The notes under the pieces are model-generated. The model did not search any database, was not told the DNA's origin, and saw only the letters and a program-made list of their open reading frames with translations. Of a stretch of 64,000 nucleotides of DNA, positions 1 to 8,488 are shown piece by piece (the first letter of the stretch is position 1; each line of letters starts with the position of its first letter). The translations under genes and the position numbers were made by a program. The stretch lies in NCBI RefSeq assembly GCF_003994855.1, contig NZ_CP034142.1, forward strand, positions 3,658,001-3,722,000. The letters run 5' to 3'. Origin of the DNA: Marinobacter sp. NP-4(2019) (GTDB lineage Bacteria > Pseudomonadota > Gammaproteobacteria > Pseudomonadales > Oleiphilaceae).

Positions 1-62
1 GGATGAGCGACCACTGCAACACCCAAACTGATGACATCCGCCTGTCAGATCCGACAACGTGA
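1..62 (+). CDS. 3' end of an upstream gene (possibly iscR/sufR-type regulator), partial
   Basis: The third forward frame is open from the left edge to a TGA at 60-62, giving a short hydrophilic tail (…DIRLSDPTT). It ends 56 bases before the sufB start, as expected for a gene co-transcribed with suf. In related gammaproteobacteria an Rrf2-family regulator often lies directly before sufB. The visible residues are too few to recognise any family, so the iscR/sufR identity is only a positional guess. Confidence 0.3.
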   Translation, partial: MSDHCNTQTDDIRLSDPTT

Positions 63-118
63 CTGGCGGCGACACCAAGGGCCACAAGCCCACGATGAGA
101 GAATACGGAGCGACGATC

Positions 119-1567
119 ATGGCGACCACCGACCAAGAGGTGAACGAGCTGATCAAACGGGAATACGAACACGGTTTCGTAACAGACATCGAATCCGATA
201 CGTTCGAGCCCGGACTGAATGAAGACGTTATCGCCCGCCTTTCCGGGATCAAGAAAGAACCGGAATGGATGCTGGAGTGGCGTCTGAAATCCTATCGTCG
301 CTGGCTGGAAATGGACGAGCCCAACTGGGCTCACGTGGGCTACCCGAAGATCGACTATAACTCGATCTCCTACTATTCCGCGCCCAAGCGCAAGGAAGAC
401 ATGCCCCAGAGCCTGGACGAAGTGGATCCGGAACTGCTGAAAACCTACGAGAAACTGGGCATTCCGCTGCACGAGCGCGAAAAGCTTGCCGGGGTCGCCG
501 TTGATGCCGTGTTCGACTCGGTATCCGTGGCCACCACCTTCAAGGAGCCACTGGCCAAGGCCGGGGTGATTTTCTGCTCGATTTCCGAAGCCATCCGCGA
601 TTATCCGGAGCTGGTTCAGAAATACCTGGGTTCTGTTGTGCCCCACGGTGACAACTTCTTCGCCGGCCTGAACTCCGCCGTATTTTCCGACGGCACCTTC
701 GTCTATGTACCCAAGGGCGTACGTTGCCCCATGGAACTGTCCACCTATTTCCGCATCAATGCGGCCAACACCGGGCAGTTCGAGCGTACCCTGATCATCG
801 CCGACGAAGGCAGCTACGTCAGCTACCTGGAAGGCTGTACCGCTCCCATGCGCGACGAAAACCAGCTGCACGCGGCGGTGGTGGAACTGGTTGCCCTGGA
901 CGATGCCCAGATCAAGTACTCCACCGTTCAGAACTGGTATCCCGGCGATGAAAACGGCAAGGGCGGCATCTTCAACTTCGTCACCAAGCGCGGCGCCTGC
1001 ATTGGCAAGAACTCCAAGATCTCCTGGACCCAGGTCGAAACCGGCTCCGCCGTGACCTGGAAATACCCGAGCTGCGTACTGCGTGGTGACAACAGCGTCG
1101 GTGAGTTCTATTCGGTGGCACTGACCCACAACCACCAGCAGGCCGACACCGGTACCAAGATGGTGCATCTGGGCAAAAACACCTCCAGCACCATCATCTC
1201 CAAGGGTATTTCCGCCGGTAAAAGCTCCAACGCCTACCGCGGCCTGGTGAAATTCGGCCCCGGCGCAGAAGGCGCCCGCAACTACACCCAGTGTGACTCG
1301 CTGCTGATCGGCGACCGCTGCGGTGCCCACACGTTCCCGTACATCGAGAGCAAGAACAAGTCCGCCATTGTTGAACACGAGGCCACCACTTCCAAGGTCA
1401 GTGACGAGCAGATGTTCCTCTGCCGCCAGCGTGGCATCGACCCGGAGCAGGCGGTTTCCATGATCGTGAACGGCTTCTGCAAGGAAGTGTTCAAAGAGCT
1501 CCCGATGGAATTTGCGGTCGAAGCCGGCAAGCTGCTGGAAGTGAGCCTCGAAGGCTCCGTTGGTTAA
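119..1567 (+). CDS. sufB: Fe-S cluster assembly scaffold subunit SufB
   Basis: SufB is the scaffold subunit of the SufBC2D complex, on which new iron-sulfur clusters are built in the cytoplasm. The 482-residue product from the ATG at 119 has the usual family length and starts MATTDQEVNEL. The open frame reaches back to 59, but the extra 20 residues do not look like SufB. The C-terminal half has the repetitive beta-helix sequence of the SufB/SufD core, including the KNSKISWTQVETGSAVTWKYPS stretch near residues 299-320. The end …EFAVEAGKLLEVSLEGSVG is also typical of SufB. It is the first complete gene of a run sufB-C-D-S-A-T-E, all on the same strand. Confidence 0.96.
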   Translation: MATTDQEVNELIKREYEHGFVTDIESDTFEPGLNEDVIARLSGIKKEPEWMLEWRLKSYRRWLEMDEPNWAHVGYPKIDYNSISYYSAPKRKEDMPQSLDEVDPELLKTYEKLGIPLHEREKLAGVAVDAVFDSVSVATTFKEPLAKAGVIFCSISEAIRDYPELVQKYLGSVVPHGDNFFAGLNSAVFSDGTFVYVPKGVRCPMELSTYFRINAANTGQFERTLIIADEGSYVSYLEGCTAPMRDENQLHAAVVELVALDDAQIKYSTVQNWYPGDENGKGGIFNFVTKRGACIGKNSKISWTQVETGSAVTWKYPSCVLRGDNSVGEFYSVALTHNHQQADTGTKMVHLGKNTSSTIISKGISAGKSSNAYRGLVKFGPGAEGARNYTQCDSLLIGDRCGAHTFPYIESKNKSAIVEHEATTSKVSDEQMFLCRQRGIDPEQAVSMIVNGFCKEVFKELPMEFAVEAGKLLEVSLEGSVG

Positions 1568-1630
1568 CAGCGGCCCGCACACCGGCAGATAATCGAATTC
1601 ATACAGTTTAGAGAAGAGAGAACCCGACAA

Positions 1631-2407
1631 ATGCTCAGTATCAAGAACCTGCACGCCTCCGTTGAGGGCAAGGAAATCCTCAAGGGCATCAACCTGGAAA
1701 TCAAGGCCGGGGAAGTTCACGCCATCATGGGCCCCAACGGCTCTGGTAAGAGTACCCTGTCCCAGGTGCTGGCAGGTAACGAGGCATTTGAGATCACCAA
1801 AGGTGAAATCACCCTGAACGGCGAAAACCTGCTGGACCTGGAAACCGAGGAGCGCGCCCGCGAAGGCATTTTCCTGGCATTCCAGTACCCGGTGGAGATT
1901 CCCGGCGTCAGCAATCTGCAGTTCCTGCGTACCGCAGTGAACGCCATGCGTCATCACAAGGGTGAGCCCGAGATGAATGCGGCGGAGTTCATGAAGCTGG
2001 CAAAGGAAGTATCCAAGCAGGTCGATTTGGACCCGGCTTTCCTCAAGCGTGGCGTAAACGAAGGCTTCTCCGGCGGCGAGAAAAAGCGTAACGAGATCCT
2101 GCAGGCCCTGCTGTTGCAGCCGAAGCTGGCAATTCTGGACGAAACCGATTCCGGTCTCGATATCGACGCCCTTCAGGTTGTTTCCAACGGTGTCAACGCC
2201 CTGCGCGCCGAAGACCGGGCCATCCTGATGGTGACCCACTACCAGCGCCTGCTGAACCACATTGTGCCGGATCATGTGCACGTGTTGGCCGGCGGCAAGA
2301 TTGTCAAGTCCGGTGGTCGTGAACTGGCCCTGGAACTGGAAGAACGCGGTTACGGCTGGCTCGGCATCAAAGATGACGAAGAAGCGGCAGCCAACTCAGT
2401 CAATTGA
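1631..2407 (+). CDS. sufC: Fe-S cluster assembly ATPase SufC
   Basis: SufC is the soluble ABC-type ATPase that drives conformational change of the SufB-SufD scaffold. The 258 residues show a Walker A motif (GPNGSGKST, residues 34-42), the ABC signature (FSGGEKKRNEI, near 146) and the SufC form of Walker B with its D-loop (LAILDETDSGLD, near 166-177). It has no membrane segment. It lies 63 bases after sufB, behind a purine-rich stretch (agaagagagaa) that can serve as ribosome-binding site. Its TGA lies 11 bases before the sufD ATG, consistent with coupled translation. Confidence 0.97.
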   Translation: MLSIKNLHASVEGKEILKGINLEIKAGEVHAIMGPNGSGKSTLSQVLAGNEAFEITKGEITLNGENLLDLETEERAREGIFLAFQYPVEIPGVSNLQFLRTAVNAMRHHKGEPEMNAAEFMKLAKEVSKQVDLDPAFLKRGVNEGFSGGEKKRNEILQALLLQPKLAILDETDSGLDIDALQVVSNGVNALRAEDRAILMVTHYQRLLNHIVPDHVHVLAGGKIVKSGGRELALELEERGYGWLGIKDDEEAAANSVN

Positions 2408-2418
2408 GGGAGAGCGGA

Positions 2419-3705
2419 ATGAAACCAGCACCAACACTTTCCGCCGCGTTCCTTCATCCGGCCGGGCAGTCACTGCCTGAGCCGCTGCTGGCGCTGCGCA
2501 AACAACGGGGCACGGCCCTGGTGGACATGCCACTGCCGACCCGCAAAACGGAAAACTGGAAGTACTCCAGCAAGTACCTGAAGCTGACCGACGACATGGC
2601 CATTTCACTGCCGGCTGAACACAAAGCCGGCAGCAGCCTGGCGGTGCCTGGTTACAAGGTGTCGTTCCTGAACGGCGTGATGATGCCGGAAGCCAGTGAC
2701 TACCCGGACCTGGACGGCATCACCATTGAACGCTTTGGCGACCTGGATGACGACGAGGCCGCCAGTCTGGCGGAACGCATGGACAGCACCCTCGACAACA
2801 AAGCCGTGCAGATGGCCCGGCTCAACTCCGCCCGTTTCGAGGACGGCCTGCTGATCCGCCTGAAGCCGGATGCCGTGCTGGACCAGCCGTTGTTCATCGT
2901 CCATGAAGTCAATGCCGATGCCAGTGGTTCCGCGTATCCGCGCATTTTCGTGGATGCCGGCCGCCACAGCCAGATCACTCTGGTGGAGGAATACATCTCC
3001 AGCGGCAGTGAATCCGTCATGGTCAATACGGTCACGGAATTCACCCTGGGAGACGGCGCCAACGTCACCAGCATCCGCCTCAATATGGAAGGCGATAATG
3101 TCCAGCACATCGGCGCAACCGGCGTACGCCAGCAACGCAGCTCACGCTTTGAAAGCCACTGTGTCGGCTTTGGTGGCCCGTTGCGCCGGCACGACCTGCA
3201 GGTTCGCCTGGAAGGCGAAGGCGCCGAGTGCAAGCTCAATGGCGTGGTCGTAACCCAGGGCAAACAGCATTATGACAACCACACCACCATCGAGCACGTG
3301 GCAGCCCACTGCAACAGCGAAGAAACTTACCGCAACATTGCAGCGGATCAGTCCCACGCCGTGTTCAATGGCCGCATTCATATCCATCAGGACGCCCAGA
3401 AGTCCAATGCGGACATGAACAACAAGAACCTGCTGCTGTCTAACGGTGCAGAGATAGATACCAAGCCTGAACTTGAGATCTACGCGGACGACGTCAAGTG
3501 TGCTCATGGCGCAACGATCGGCCAGTTGGATGAAGTATCGTTGTTCTACCTGGTATCCCGCGGTATAGGCCGGCGGGAAGCCAACGTTCTGCTCACCATG
3601 GCGTTTATTAACGAACTGGTCGGGCAGATTCCGGTGGAGCAGGTACGGGATACCGCCCACACCCGACTGAACCAGTTCTTTGATCAGACATTCGAGGGGG
3701 CGTGA
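2419..3705 (+). CDS. sufD: Fe-S cluster assembly scaffold subunit SufD
   Basis: SufD pairs with SufB in the scaffold complex and is needed for iron acquisition during cluster assembly. The 428-residue product has the variable N-terminal half (with the motif TRKTENWKYSSKYLK common to SufD) and a conserved C-terminal beta-helix region (HIHIHQDAQKSNADMNNKNLLLS, then YADDVKCAHGATIGQLD). The ATG at 2419 is preceded by a strong ribosome-binding site (gagggagagcgga). An in-frame TTG at 2404 would overlap sufC but is the weaker choice. Only 6 bases separate its stop from sufS. Confidence 0.95.
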   Translation: MKPAPTLSAAFLHPAGQSLPEPLLALRKQRGTALVDMPLPTRKTENWKYSSKYLKLTDDMAISLPAEHKAGSSLAVPGYKVSFLNGVMMPEASDYPDLDGITIERFGDLDDDEAASLAERMDSTLDNKAVQMARLNSARFEDGLLIRLKPDAVLDQPLFIVHEVNADASGSAYPRIFVDAGRHSQITLVEEYISSGSESVMVNTVTEFTLGDGANVTSIRLNMEGDNVQHIGATGVRQQRSSRFESHCVGFGGPLRRHDLQVRLEGEGAECKLNGVVVTQGKQHYDNHTTIEHVAAHCNSEETYRNIAADQSHAVFNGRIHIHQDAQKSNADMNNKNLLLSNGAEIDTKPELEIYADDVKCAHGATIGQLDEVSLFYLVSRGIGRREANVLLTMAFINELVGQIPVEQVRDTAHTRLNQFFDQTFEGA

Positions 3706-3711
3706 CCGGTT

Positions 3712-4965
3712 ATGACAGATCTGTCCGTGGCCAACACAGCCAAGAAAACAGCGTTTGACGTTGACGCCATTCGCCAGGATTTTCCGATCCTGTCGCAGCA
3801 GGTGAACGGCAAGCCGCTGGTATACCTGGACAATGGCGCTTCCGCCCAGAAGCCGGTGGCCGTGCTGGATGCCATGGACCGTTATTACCGCGAGATGCAC
3901 TCCAACGTACACCGGGGTGCCCACACCCTCGGTGACCGGGCGACTACCGCATTTGAAGGCGCACGGGAAACCGTCCGCGGCTTTCTCAATGCCGAAAGCA
4001 CCCGGGAAATCATCTGGACCCGCGGCACCACCGAAGCCATTAACGTGGTCGCCAACGGCCTGGCCCCTCGCCTGAAAGCCGGCGATGAGATTCTGGTCAG
4101 CCGGATGGAGCACCACGCCAATATCGTGCCCTGGCAGATGGTTGCCGAGAGGACCGGCGCAAAAGTCGTGCCGGTCCAGATCACACCGGAAGGCGAACTG
4201 GATCTCGATTCGTTCAACAGCCTGCTGAATGAACGCACCCGTATTTTTGCCATAACCCATGTATCCAACGCGCTTGGCACCGTCAACCCGGTGGCCGCGC
4301 TGGTAAAACAGGCCAAGGCCCGCGGCATCATTACCCTGGTGGATGGTGCTCAGGCCGTGCCCCATTATCAGCCGGATGTTCAGGCGCTGGGCTGCGACTT
4401 TTACGCGTTCTCGGCCCACAAGCTGTTCGGACCGACCGGCATCGGCGTACTTTATGGCAAGGCCGAGCTACTGGAAGAGATGCCGCCTTATCAGGGCGGC
4501 GGCGAGATGATTGAGCGGGTGACCTTTGAGCGCACCACCTGGAACATCCTGCCCTACAAGTTCGAGGCCGGCACCCCGGCGGTGGCCGAAGCCGTCGGCC
4601 TGGGCGCCGCCATTGACTATGTAAACCGCCTGGATCGCCGTGCGCTGGAGATTGCAGAAAAGGCCCTGCTGGATCGCGCCAATCAACTGGTGGAAACCGT
4701 ACCCGGCATGGAAATCATCGGCACCGCGAAGCACAAGGCCCCGGTCATGTCCTTTAAAATCGCCGGTCTACACCCCAGTGATATAGGAACGCTGCTGGAT
4801 CAGCAGGGCATTGCCATCCGTACCGGTCACCACTGCGCGATGCCGCTGATGGATTTCTACGGAGTTCCCGGTACAGCCCGGGCTTCCTTTGCGTTTTACA
4901 ATACGTTGGATGAGGTGGAACAATTGTTCACAGCCCTGCAGAAAATCCAGCGCCTGTTTGCCTGA
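3712..4965 (+). CDS. sufS: Cysteine desulfurase SufS (SufS/CsdA family)
   Basis: This PLP enzyme removes sulfur from L-cysteine and hands it, as persulfide, to SufE for cluster assembly. The 417-residue product carries the PLP-lysine motif SAHKLFGPTGIGVLYG (Lys near residue 236), the PLP-contacting VDGAQAVPH, and the persulfide cysteine in RTGHHCAMPLM (Cys near 373). The short loop around that cysteine marks it as a group II (SufS-type) enzyme, which needs an activating partner. That partner, sufE, is present at the end of the operon. Confidence 0.96.
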   Translation: MTDLSVANTAKKTAFDVDAIRQDFPILSQQVNGKPLVYLDNGASAQKPVAVLDAMDRYYREMHSNVHRGAHTLGDRATTAFEGARETVRGFLNAESTREIIWTRGTTEAINVVANGLAPRLKAGDEILVSRMEHHANIVPWQMVAERTGAKVVPVQITPEGELDLDSFNSLLNERTRIFAITHVSNALGTVNPVAALVKQAKARGIITLVDGAQAVPHYQPDVQALGCDFYAFSAHKLFGPTGIGVLYGKAELLEEMPPYQGGGEMIERVTFERTTWNILPYKFEAGTPAVAEAVGLGAAIDYVNRLDRRALEIAEKALLDRANQLVETVPGMEIIGTAKHKAPVMSFKIAGLHPSDIGTLLDQQGIAIRTGHHCAMPLMDFYGVPGTARASFAFYNTLDEVEQLFTALQKIQRLFA

Positions 4966-4978
4966 TGGAGGTGGAATT

Positions 4979-5332
4979 ATGACAGCCGAAGTCTTCACCC
5001 CGACCGTTGCCGTCACCATGACGCCAAGCGCGGTCAAGCACGTACGCAAGCAACTGGACAAGAAGCCGGAAGCCAGGGGTATCCGGCTCGCCATCAAGAA
5101 GAGTGGCTGCTCCGGTTTCAAGTACGAGACACATTGGGTGGAAGAAGCCGCCTCCGATGACAAGGTGTTTCACATTGATGGCGTGGACGTGTACGTGAAA
5201 GAGGAACACCTGCCCTTGGTGAACGGCATCGAGATTGATTTCGTGACCGAAGGCGTGAACTCCATGTTCCAGTTCCGCAATCCGAACGCGACCGCCGAGT
5301 GCGGATGTGGCGAGAGTTTTACGGTGGCATGA
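4979..5332 (+). CDS. sufA: HesB/IscA-type iron-sulfur carrier SufA
   Basis: A-type carrier protein that receives clusters from the SUF scaffold and passes them to apoproteins. The 117-residue product has the three conserved cysteines of the family: one in SGCSGFKYE (near residue 43) and two in AECGCGESF near the C-terminus. The ATG at 4979 follows a ribosome-binding site (gatggaggtgga). The frame runs upstream to 4889 inside sufS, but those extra residues do not belong to the family. It lies 13 bases after sufS. Confidence 0.93.
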   Translation: MTAEVFTPTVAVTMTPSAVKHVRKQLDKKPEARGIRLAIKKSGCSGFKYETHWVEEAASDDKVFHIDGVDVYVKEEHLPLVNGIEIDFVTEGVNSMFQFRNPNATAECGCGESFTVA

Positions 5333-5353
5333 ATTATTGCCCCCTCTCCCCGG

Positions 5354-5376
5354 CCCTCTCCCGCGAGGGGAGAGGG
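5354..5376. repeat. GC-rich hairpin after sufA
   Basis: Inverted repeat with arms CCCTCTCCC (5354-5362) and GGGAGAGGG (5368-5376) around a short GCGAG loop. It is preceded by a second CCCTCTCCCC copy at 5342. It lacks a clear U-tract, so it is more likely a dispersed intergenic repeat or an RNA-stabilising structure than a full terminator. The operon probably continues into sufT. Confidence 0.55.
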
Positions 5377-5392
5377 AGAAAAACAACCGTAG

Positions 5393-5438
5393 GTCGGATT
5401 TACCGGTGAACGGCACAATGAGCGCAGCGTAATCCGAC
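5393..5438. repeat. REP-like palindromic element, copy 1 (GTCGGATT…TAATCCGAC)
   Basis: Left arm GTCGGATTT and right arm TAATCCGAC flank a 28-base centre. Two shorter relatives with perfect arms lie at 18981-19008 and 62057-62088. All three are intergenic, which fits a dispersed extragenic palindrome family. This copy has one mismatch in the left arm and a longer loop. Confidence 0.6.
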
Positions 5439-5472
5439 ACCAAAGACAGAAAACAGCGAGGCCAGAACAGGC

Positions 5473-6027
5473 ATGCAAGAACGGGAAGTTGTCCTGACCA
5501 AACGCGAGGTGGAAGCCCGCCTTGTTCCTGCCGGAACCGAAATCATGATTCCGTCGGATACCTTTGTGACCATCACACAGTCACTGGGTGGCACCTTTAC
5601 CGTTGCGGTCAACGGCAATCTTGCCCGCATTGAGGGTCACGACGCCGACGCCCTTGGCAAGCAGCCTCTGGAAAGCAGCTTTGACACCCCGGAAGACGGC
5701 ACCGTTAACGAGAATCAGGTGTGGGAAGCCATGCGCAACTGCTACGACCCGGAAATTCCGGTCAACGTGGTGGACCTCGGTTTGATCTACGAATGCAAAA
5801 TCGAGAATGGCGTTCTCGATGGCAACCCCGACGGCAACCACGTCTACATCAAAATGACCCTGACCGCCGCGGGGTGCGGTATGGGCCCGGTGATCACCGA
5901 TGATGTCCAGCGCAAGGTCGAGCATGTCCCCAATGTCGACAAGGTGACGGTTGACCTGACCTTTGATCCGCCGTGGAACAACGACATGCTCACCGACGAA
6001 GCCAAGCTGGAACTGGGGATGTTGTAA
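5473..6027 (+). CDS. sufT: Putative Fe-S cluster assembly/maturation protein SufT (DUF59/MIP18)
   Basis: SufT is an accessory factor in iron-sulfur protein maturation, found with SUF operons. The 184-residue product has a specific N-terminal part (AGTEIMIPSDTFVTITQSLGG) and a C-terminal MIP18/DUF59 domain (VWEAMRNCYDPEIPVNVVDLGLIYE near residues 84-108, then LTAAGCGMGPVI and VTVDLTFDPPWNNDMLTDEAK). The conserved cysteine of MIP18-type proteins is present in AAGCGMG. Its stop codon directly abuts the sufE ATG. Confidence 0.9.
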   Translation: MQEREVVLTKREVEARLVPAGTEIMIPSDTFVTITQSLGGTFTVAVNGNLARIEGHDADALGKQPLESSFDTPEDGTVNENQVWEAMRNCYDPEIPVNVVDLGLIYECKIENGVLDGNPDGNHVYIKMTLTAAGCGMGPVITDDVQRKVEHVPNVDKVTVDLTFDPPWNNDMLTDEAKLELGML

Positions 6028-6489
6028 ATGACTGCCTGCGAACAAACCTTTCTTAACAATCCGCTCGGAAAAGACACCACTCTGGAAGACGTGCTGGACG
6101 GCTTCGAGTTTCTGGACGACTGGGAAGAGCGTTACGCCTTTATCATTGACCTTGGCAAGCAGCTGCCGTCATTCCCGGATGAAGCCCGTACCGAGGAAAA
6201 TTACGTGCACGGCTGTCAGAGCCAGGTGTGGCTGATTCATCACTACGATGAAGACAGTGGCAAACTGTATCTGCTGATCGACTCGGATGCCATGATCGTG
6301 CGCGGACTGGCCGCCATCATCCTGGTGGCCCTCAATGGCAAGAGCCCAAGGGATCTGCTGGCCACCGACATTGATGAACTGTTCGAGCAGCTGGACCTGT
6401 TCCGTCACATCTCCCCGACCCGGGGCAATGGTCTTCGGGCCATGGTTGGCAAGATCCGCGATACCGCCGCCAGGGTTGCCACCGCCTGA
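6028..6489 (+). CDS. sufE: Cysteine desulfuration protein SufE
   Basis: SufE takes the persulfide from SufS and transfers sulfur to the SufBCD scaffold. The 153-residue product has the family motif around the acceptor cysteine (ENYVHGCQSQVWL, Cys near residue 63) and the C-terminal TRGNGLRAMVGKIRD. The ATG starts on the base after the sufT stop codon, so the two are surely co-translated. The stop codon abuts the stop of the convergent flgT with no bases between. In many SUF operons sufE sits next to sufS; here it is last. Confidence 0.95.
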   Translation: MTACEQTFLNNPLGKDTTLEDVLDGFEFLDDWEERYAFIIDLGKQLPSFPDEARTEENYVHGCQSQVWLIHHYDEDSGKLYLLIDSDAMIVRGLAAIILVALNGKSPRDLLATDIDELFEQLDLFRHISPTRGNGLRAMVGKIRDTAARVATA

Positions 6490-7683
6490 TTACCAGACGA
6501 TGGCAACGTCATCCCGCTGAATATTGATCTCACCGCCGGACAACGGCATCGTGCCGTTGCTGAAATCCGGGTGAACATTGTTCAGGATCAGCCGAGTCTG
6601 GCTGTCGGACAGCTCCGGCGTTCCCCCGAGTGAATCGAAGAAGCTCTCACTCCGATACAGGTTCAGTTCATCGCCCGGACGCAGGCCGGCCGTAGCGCCG
6701 GATGCCAGCGTCACCTTGCTGCCATCGACACGAGTAATGCGAGTGATAAACGGCTGACAGGCGAGGGCTTCCTGGACCGCCGCGCCCATGTCGGCCATCA
6801 GCTCACCCACCGCCTGACCATACTGTGTTTCCTGGAATCCAGCCGAATCAAAACCGGCGGACGCACCGGGACCGGCATCCCACTGGGCCTCCGTGGCAAA
6901 CCGTTGCTGATAGATCGGCGCACCGCTGAAGCCATCAAACACCATCATGTCCGCCACAAAACGTCGATTCTGATTCGCCAAGCCCGCCCCCCGCTGCATC
7001 CTGTCCAGCACGGACGTCCCCCAGGCCGAGGGATCCGACACACCGAGATCGCGAATTACGCCCGTCACCACGAACTGAACGTCCAGCTCACGAGCTACCT
7101 GGACAACATTGGTCAACCGGTTATCAAACTGCTGCCGGGTGGGCGCATTCAGCAGATCCCGGAACAGCCGGGACGTAGTGGCTCGGTATACCTGGAGGCG
7201 ACCGGATTCCCGCAAGGAGGTCTGCAACTGTTGCGGCAAGATTTCGCCGGCATCGCCGATGCGGCCAACCCGCGCCTGGTCCGGATACAGAATCGGGAAA
7301 CCGGTGACGGCCACTCGCTTTTTCAGACCTGACGCCTCGCCGGCGCTGCAATGACTGCTTTCAGACATATCCGCCCTGACCGTAACCCGCAGCAAGTCAC
7401 CCTGGCGGTACTCATCCACGATACGGGCATCCCGGGCGCGGGCCGAAGACGCCACCTGTAGCCGGGATTCAGTGACGACGCCGTTCTCCATCGTGTCCCG
7501 GCTGCTGATTTGTGCTTCATACTGCAGCGCGACGTCCCGCAGTGCGGCTTTGCGGGCCTTGTCACGGGCGGCATCCACGTTACCACCATGAATGGTGGCG
7601 TGCCCCACCCCCTCCAGCACAACAGCCTGTGCCGTAGGTACGGCCAGCAGGGTCAATACAAGCAGTATACGGACGGTGTTCAT
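6490..7683 (-). CDS. flgT: Flagellar assembly protein FlgT (H-ring component)
   Basis: FlgT is a periplasmic protein that, in Vibrio, forms the H ring around the flagellar basal body and helps assemble the stator ring. The 397 residues begin with a signal peptide (MNTVRILLVLTLLAVPTAQA). An N-terminal domain follows, opening VVLEGVGHATIHGGNVDAAR with DKARKAALRDVALQYE after it. Then come a middle domain (KKRVAVTGFPI, with VQFVVTGVIRDLGV) and a C-terminal domain (VDGSKVTLASGATAGLRPGDELNLYR). This three-domain layout matches the Vibrio protein. It lies 14 bases downstream of the flgP-like lipoprotein gene. Confidence 0.82.
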   Translation of the reverse strand: MNTVRILLVLTLLAVPTAQAVVLEGVGHATIHGGNVDAARDKARKAALRDVALQYEAQISSRDTMENGVVTESRLQVASSARARDARIVDEYRQGDLLRVTVRADMSESSHCSAGEASGLKKRVAVTGFPILYPDQARVGRIGDAGEILPQQLQTSLRESGRLQVYRATTSRLFRDLLNAPTRQQFDNRLTNVVQVARELDVQFVVTGVIRDLGVSDPSAWGTSVLDRMQRGAGLANQNRRFVADMMVFDGFSGAPIYQQRFATEAQWDAGPGASAGFDSAGFQETQYGQAVGELMADMGAAVQEALACQPFITRITRVDGSKVTLASGATAGLRPGDELNLYRSESFFDSLGGTPELSDSQTRLILNNVHPDFSNGTMPLSGGEINIQRDDVAIVW

Positions 7684-7697
7684 AATGCTTTGGTCAC

Positions 7698-8231
7698 TCA
7701 GTCGAGATAGTACAGGGAGTCAACGCTGCGGCTTTGCACATCCCCAACACTGTCGTTACCCCGTGGCATGGGAACCGGACACAGGTCCTGAACCTGCGAA
7801 TCAGACACTTCCGCAACACAGGAACGGAACCGTGGCTCCAGCTTCAGCTCCATCACGGTCTCAATAACGCCATCACTGTGCTCATTGACCGCCACCATTT
7901 TGGCGCCTCGAATATAACTGTCCACGTAAGTACGGAACATGTCATTGTTCAGCACAAAATCGCTCACGGTGGAGCTGCCATAGATGACAGTACCGTAAAC
8001 TCGCTCCGCCAGATTGCGATAGGCATCCAGCTGAGACGCACGTCGCGCCAGCAATCGCTTCCGGGTGTTTAAACGGTCCCTGGATGCATCCTCATAGGTT
8101 CCGAAACCACTCACCCGTACCGTAATCGGCTCCAGGCTGCGGTCGTCACTGCTACTCGGGTACTCCCCAAACGGCGCGCACCCGGCCATCACAGCAACCA
8201 ACACAGATACGAAAATCCAGCGCAGGGTCAT
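7698..8231 (-). CDS. flgP: Flagellar outer-membrane lipoprotein FlgP (LPP20 family)
   Basis: A 177-residue lipoprotein with a lipobox at AVMAGC (Cys near residue 18). The conserved block RKRLLARRASQLDAYRNLAERVYG is typical of the LPP20/FlgP family and is followed by SDFVLNNDMFRTYVDSYIRGAKMV. FlgP forms outer-membrane-associated disks at the base of sheathed or polar flagella in Vibrio and Campylobacter. The ATG at 8231 has GGAG seven bases upstream; the frame extends to 8285, but those residues would bury the signal peptide. It forms a two-gene unit with flgT. Confidence 0.75.
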   Translation of the reverse strand: MTLRWIFVSVLVAVMAGCAPFGEYPSSSDDRSLEPITVRVSGFGTYEDASRDRLNTRKRLLARRASQLDAYRNLAERVYGTVIYGSSTVSDFVLNNDMFRTYVDSYIRGAKMVAVNEHSDGVIETVMELKLEPRFRSCVAEVSDSQVQDLCPVPMPRGNDSVGDVQSRSVDSLYYLD

Positions 8232-8488
8232 GTCCAATCTCCGAAAAATCTCATGTGCGAAACCCCTATGAAAAAATCGCGCCATGTTTTGCAGGCCATT
8301 GATTAACGGAAAAATTGCCGTGATGGCCTTTTACCTTCAAGCCGCAAGCGGCAAAAAGATACCGCCATTTACATCATCAAAACAAACCGTTACCCGTTCA
8401 CCCATGCGAAATAGCTGGAACCACCGTAACCTGACTTCCGTGTAACGTCTGACCCTATGAAAACTCCAAAAACACAACAGGAAAACAC

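Noticed and set aside
3142..4419. 425-residue minus-strand ORF across sufD and sufS
   Set aside because: It crosses two well-identified genes of an operon and has low-complexity composition typical of a mirror frame.
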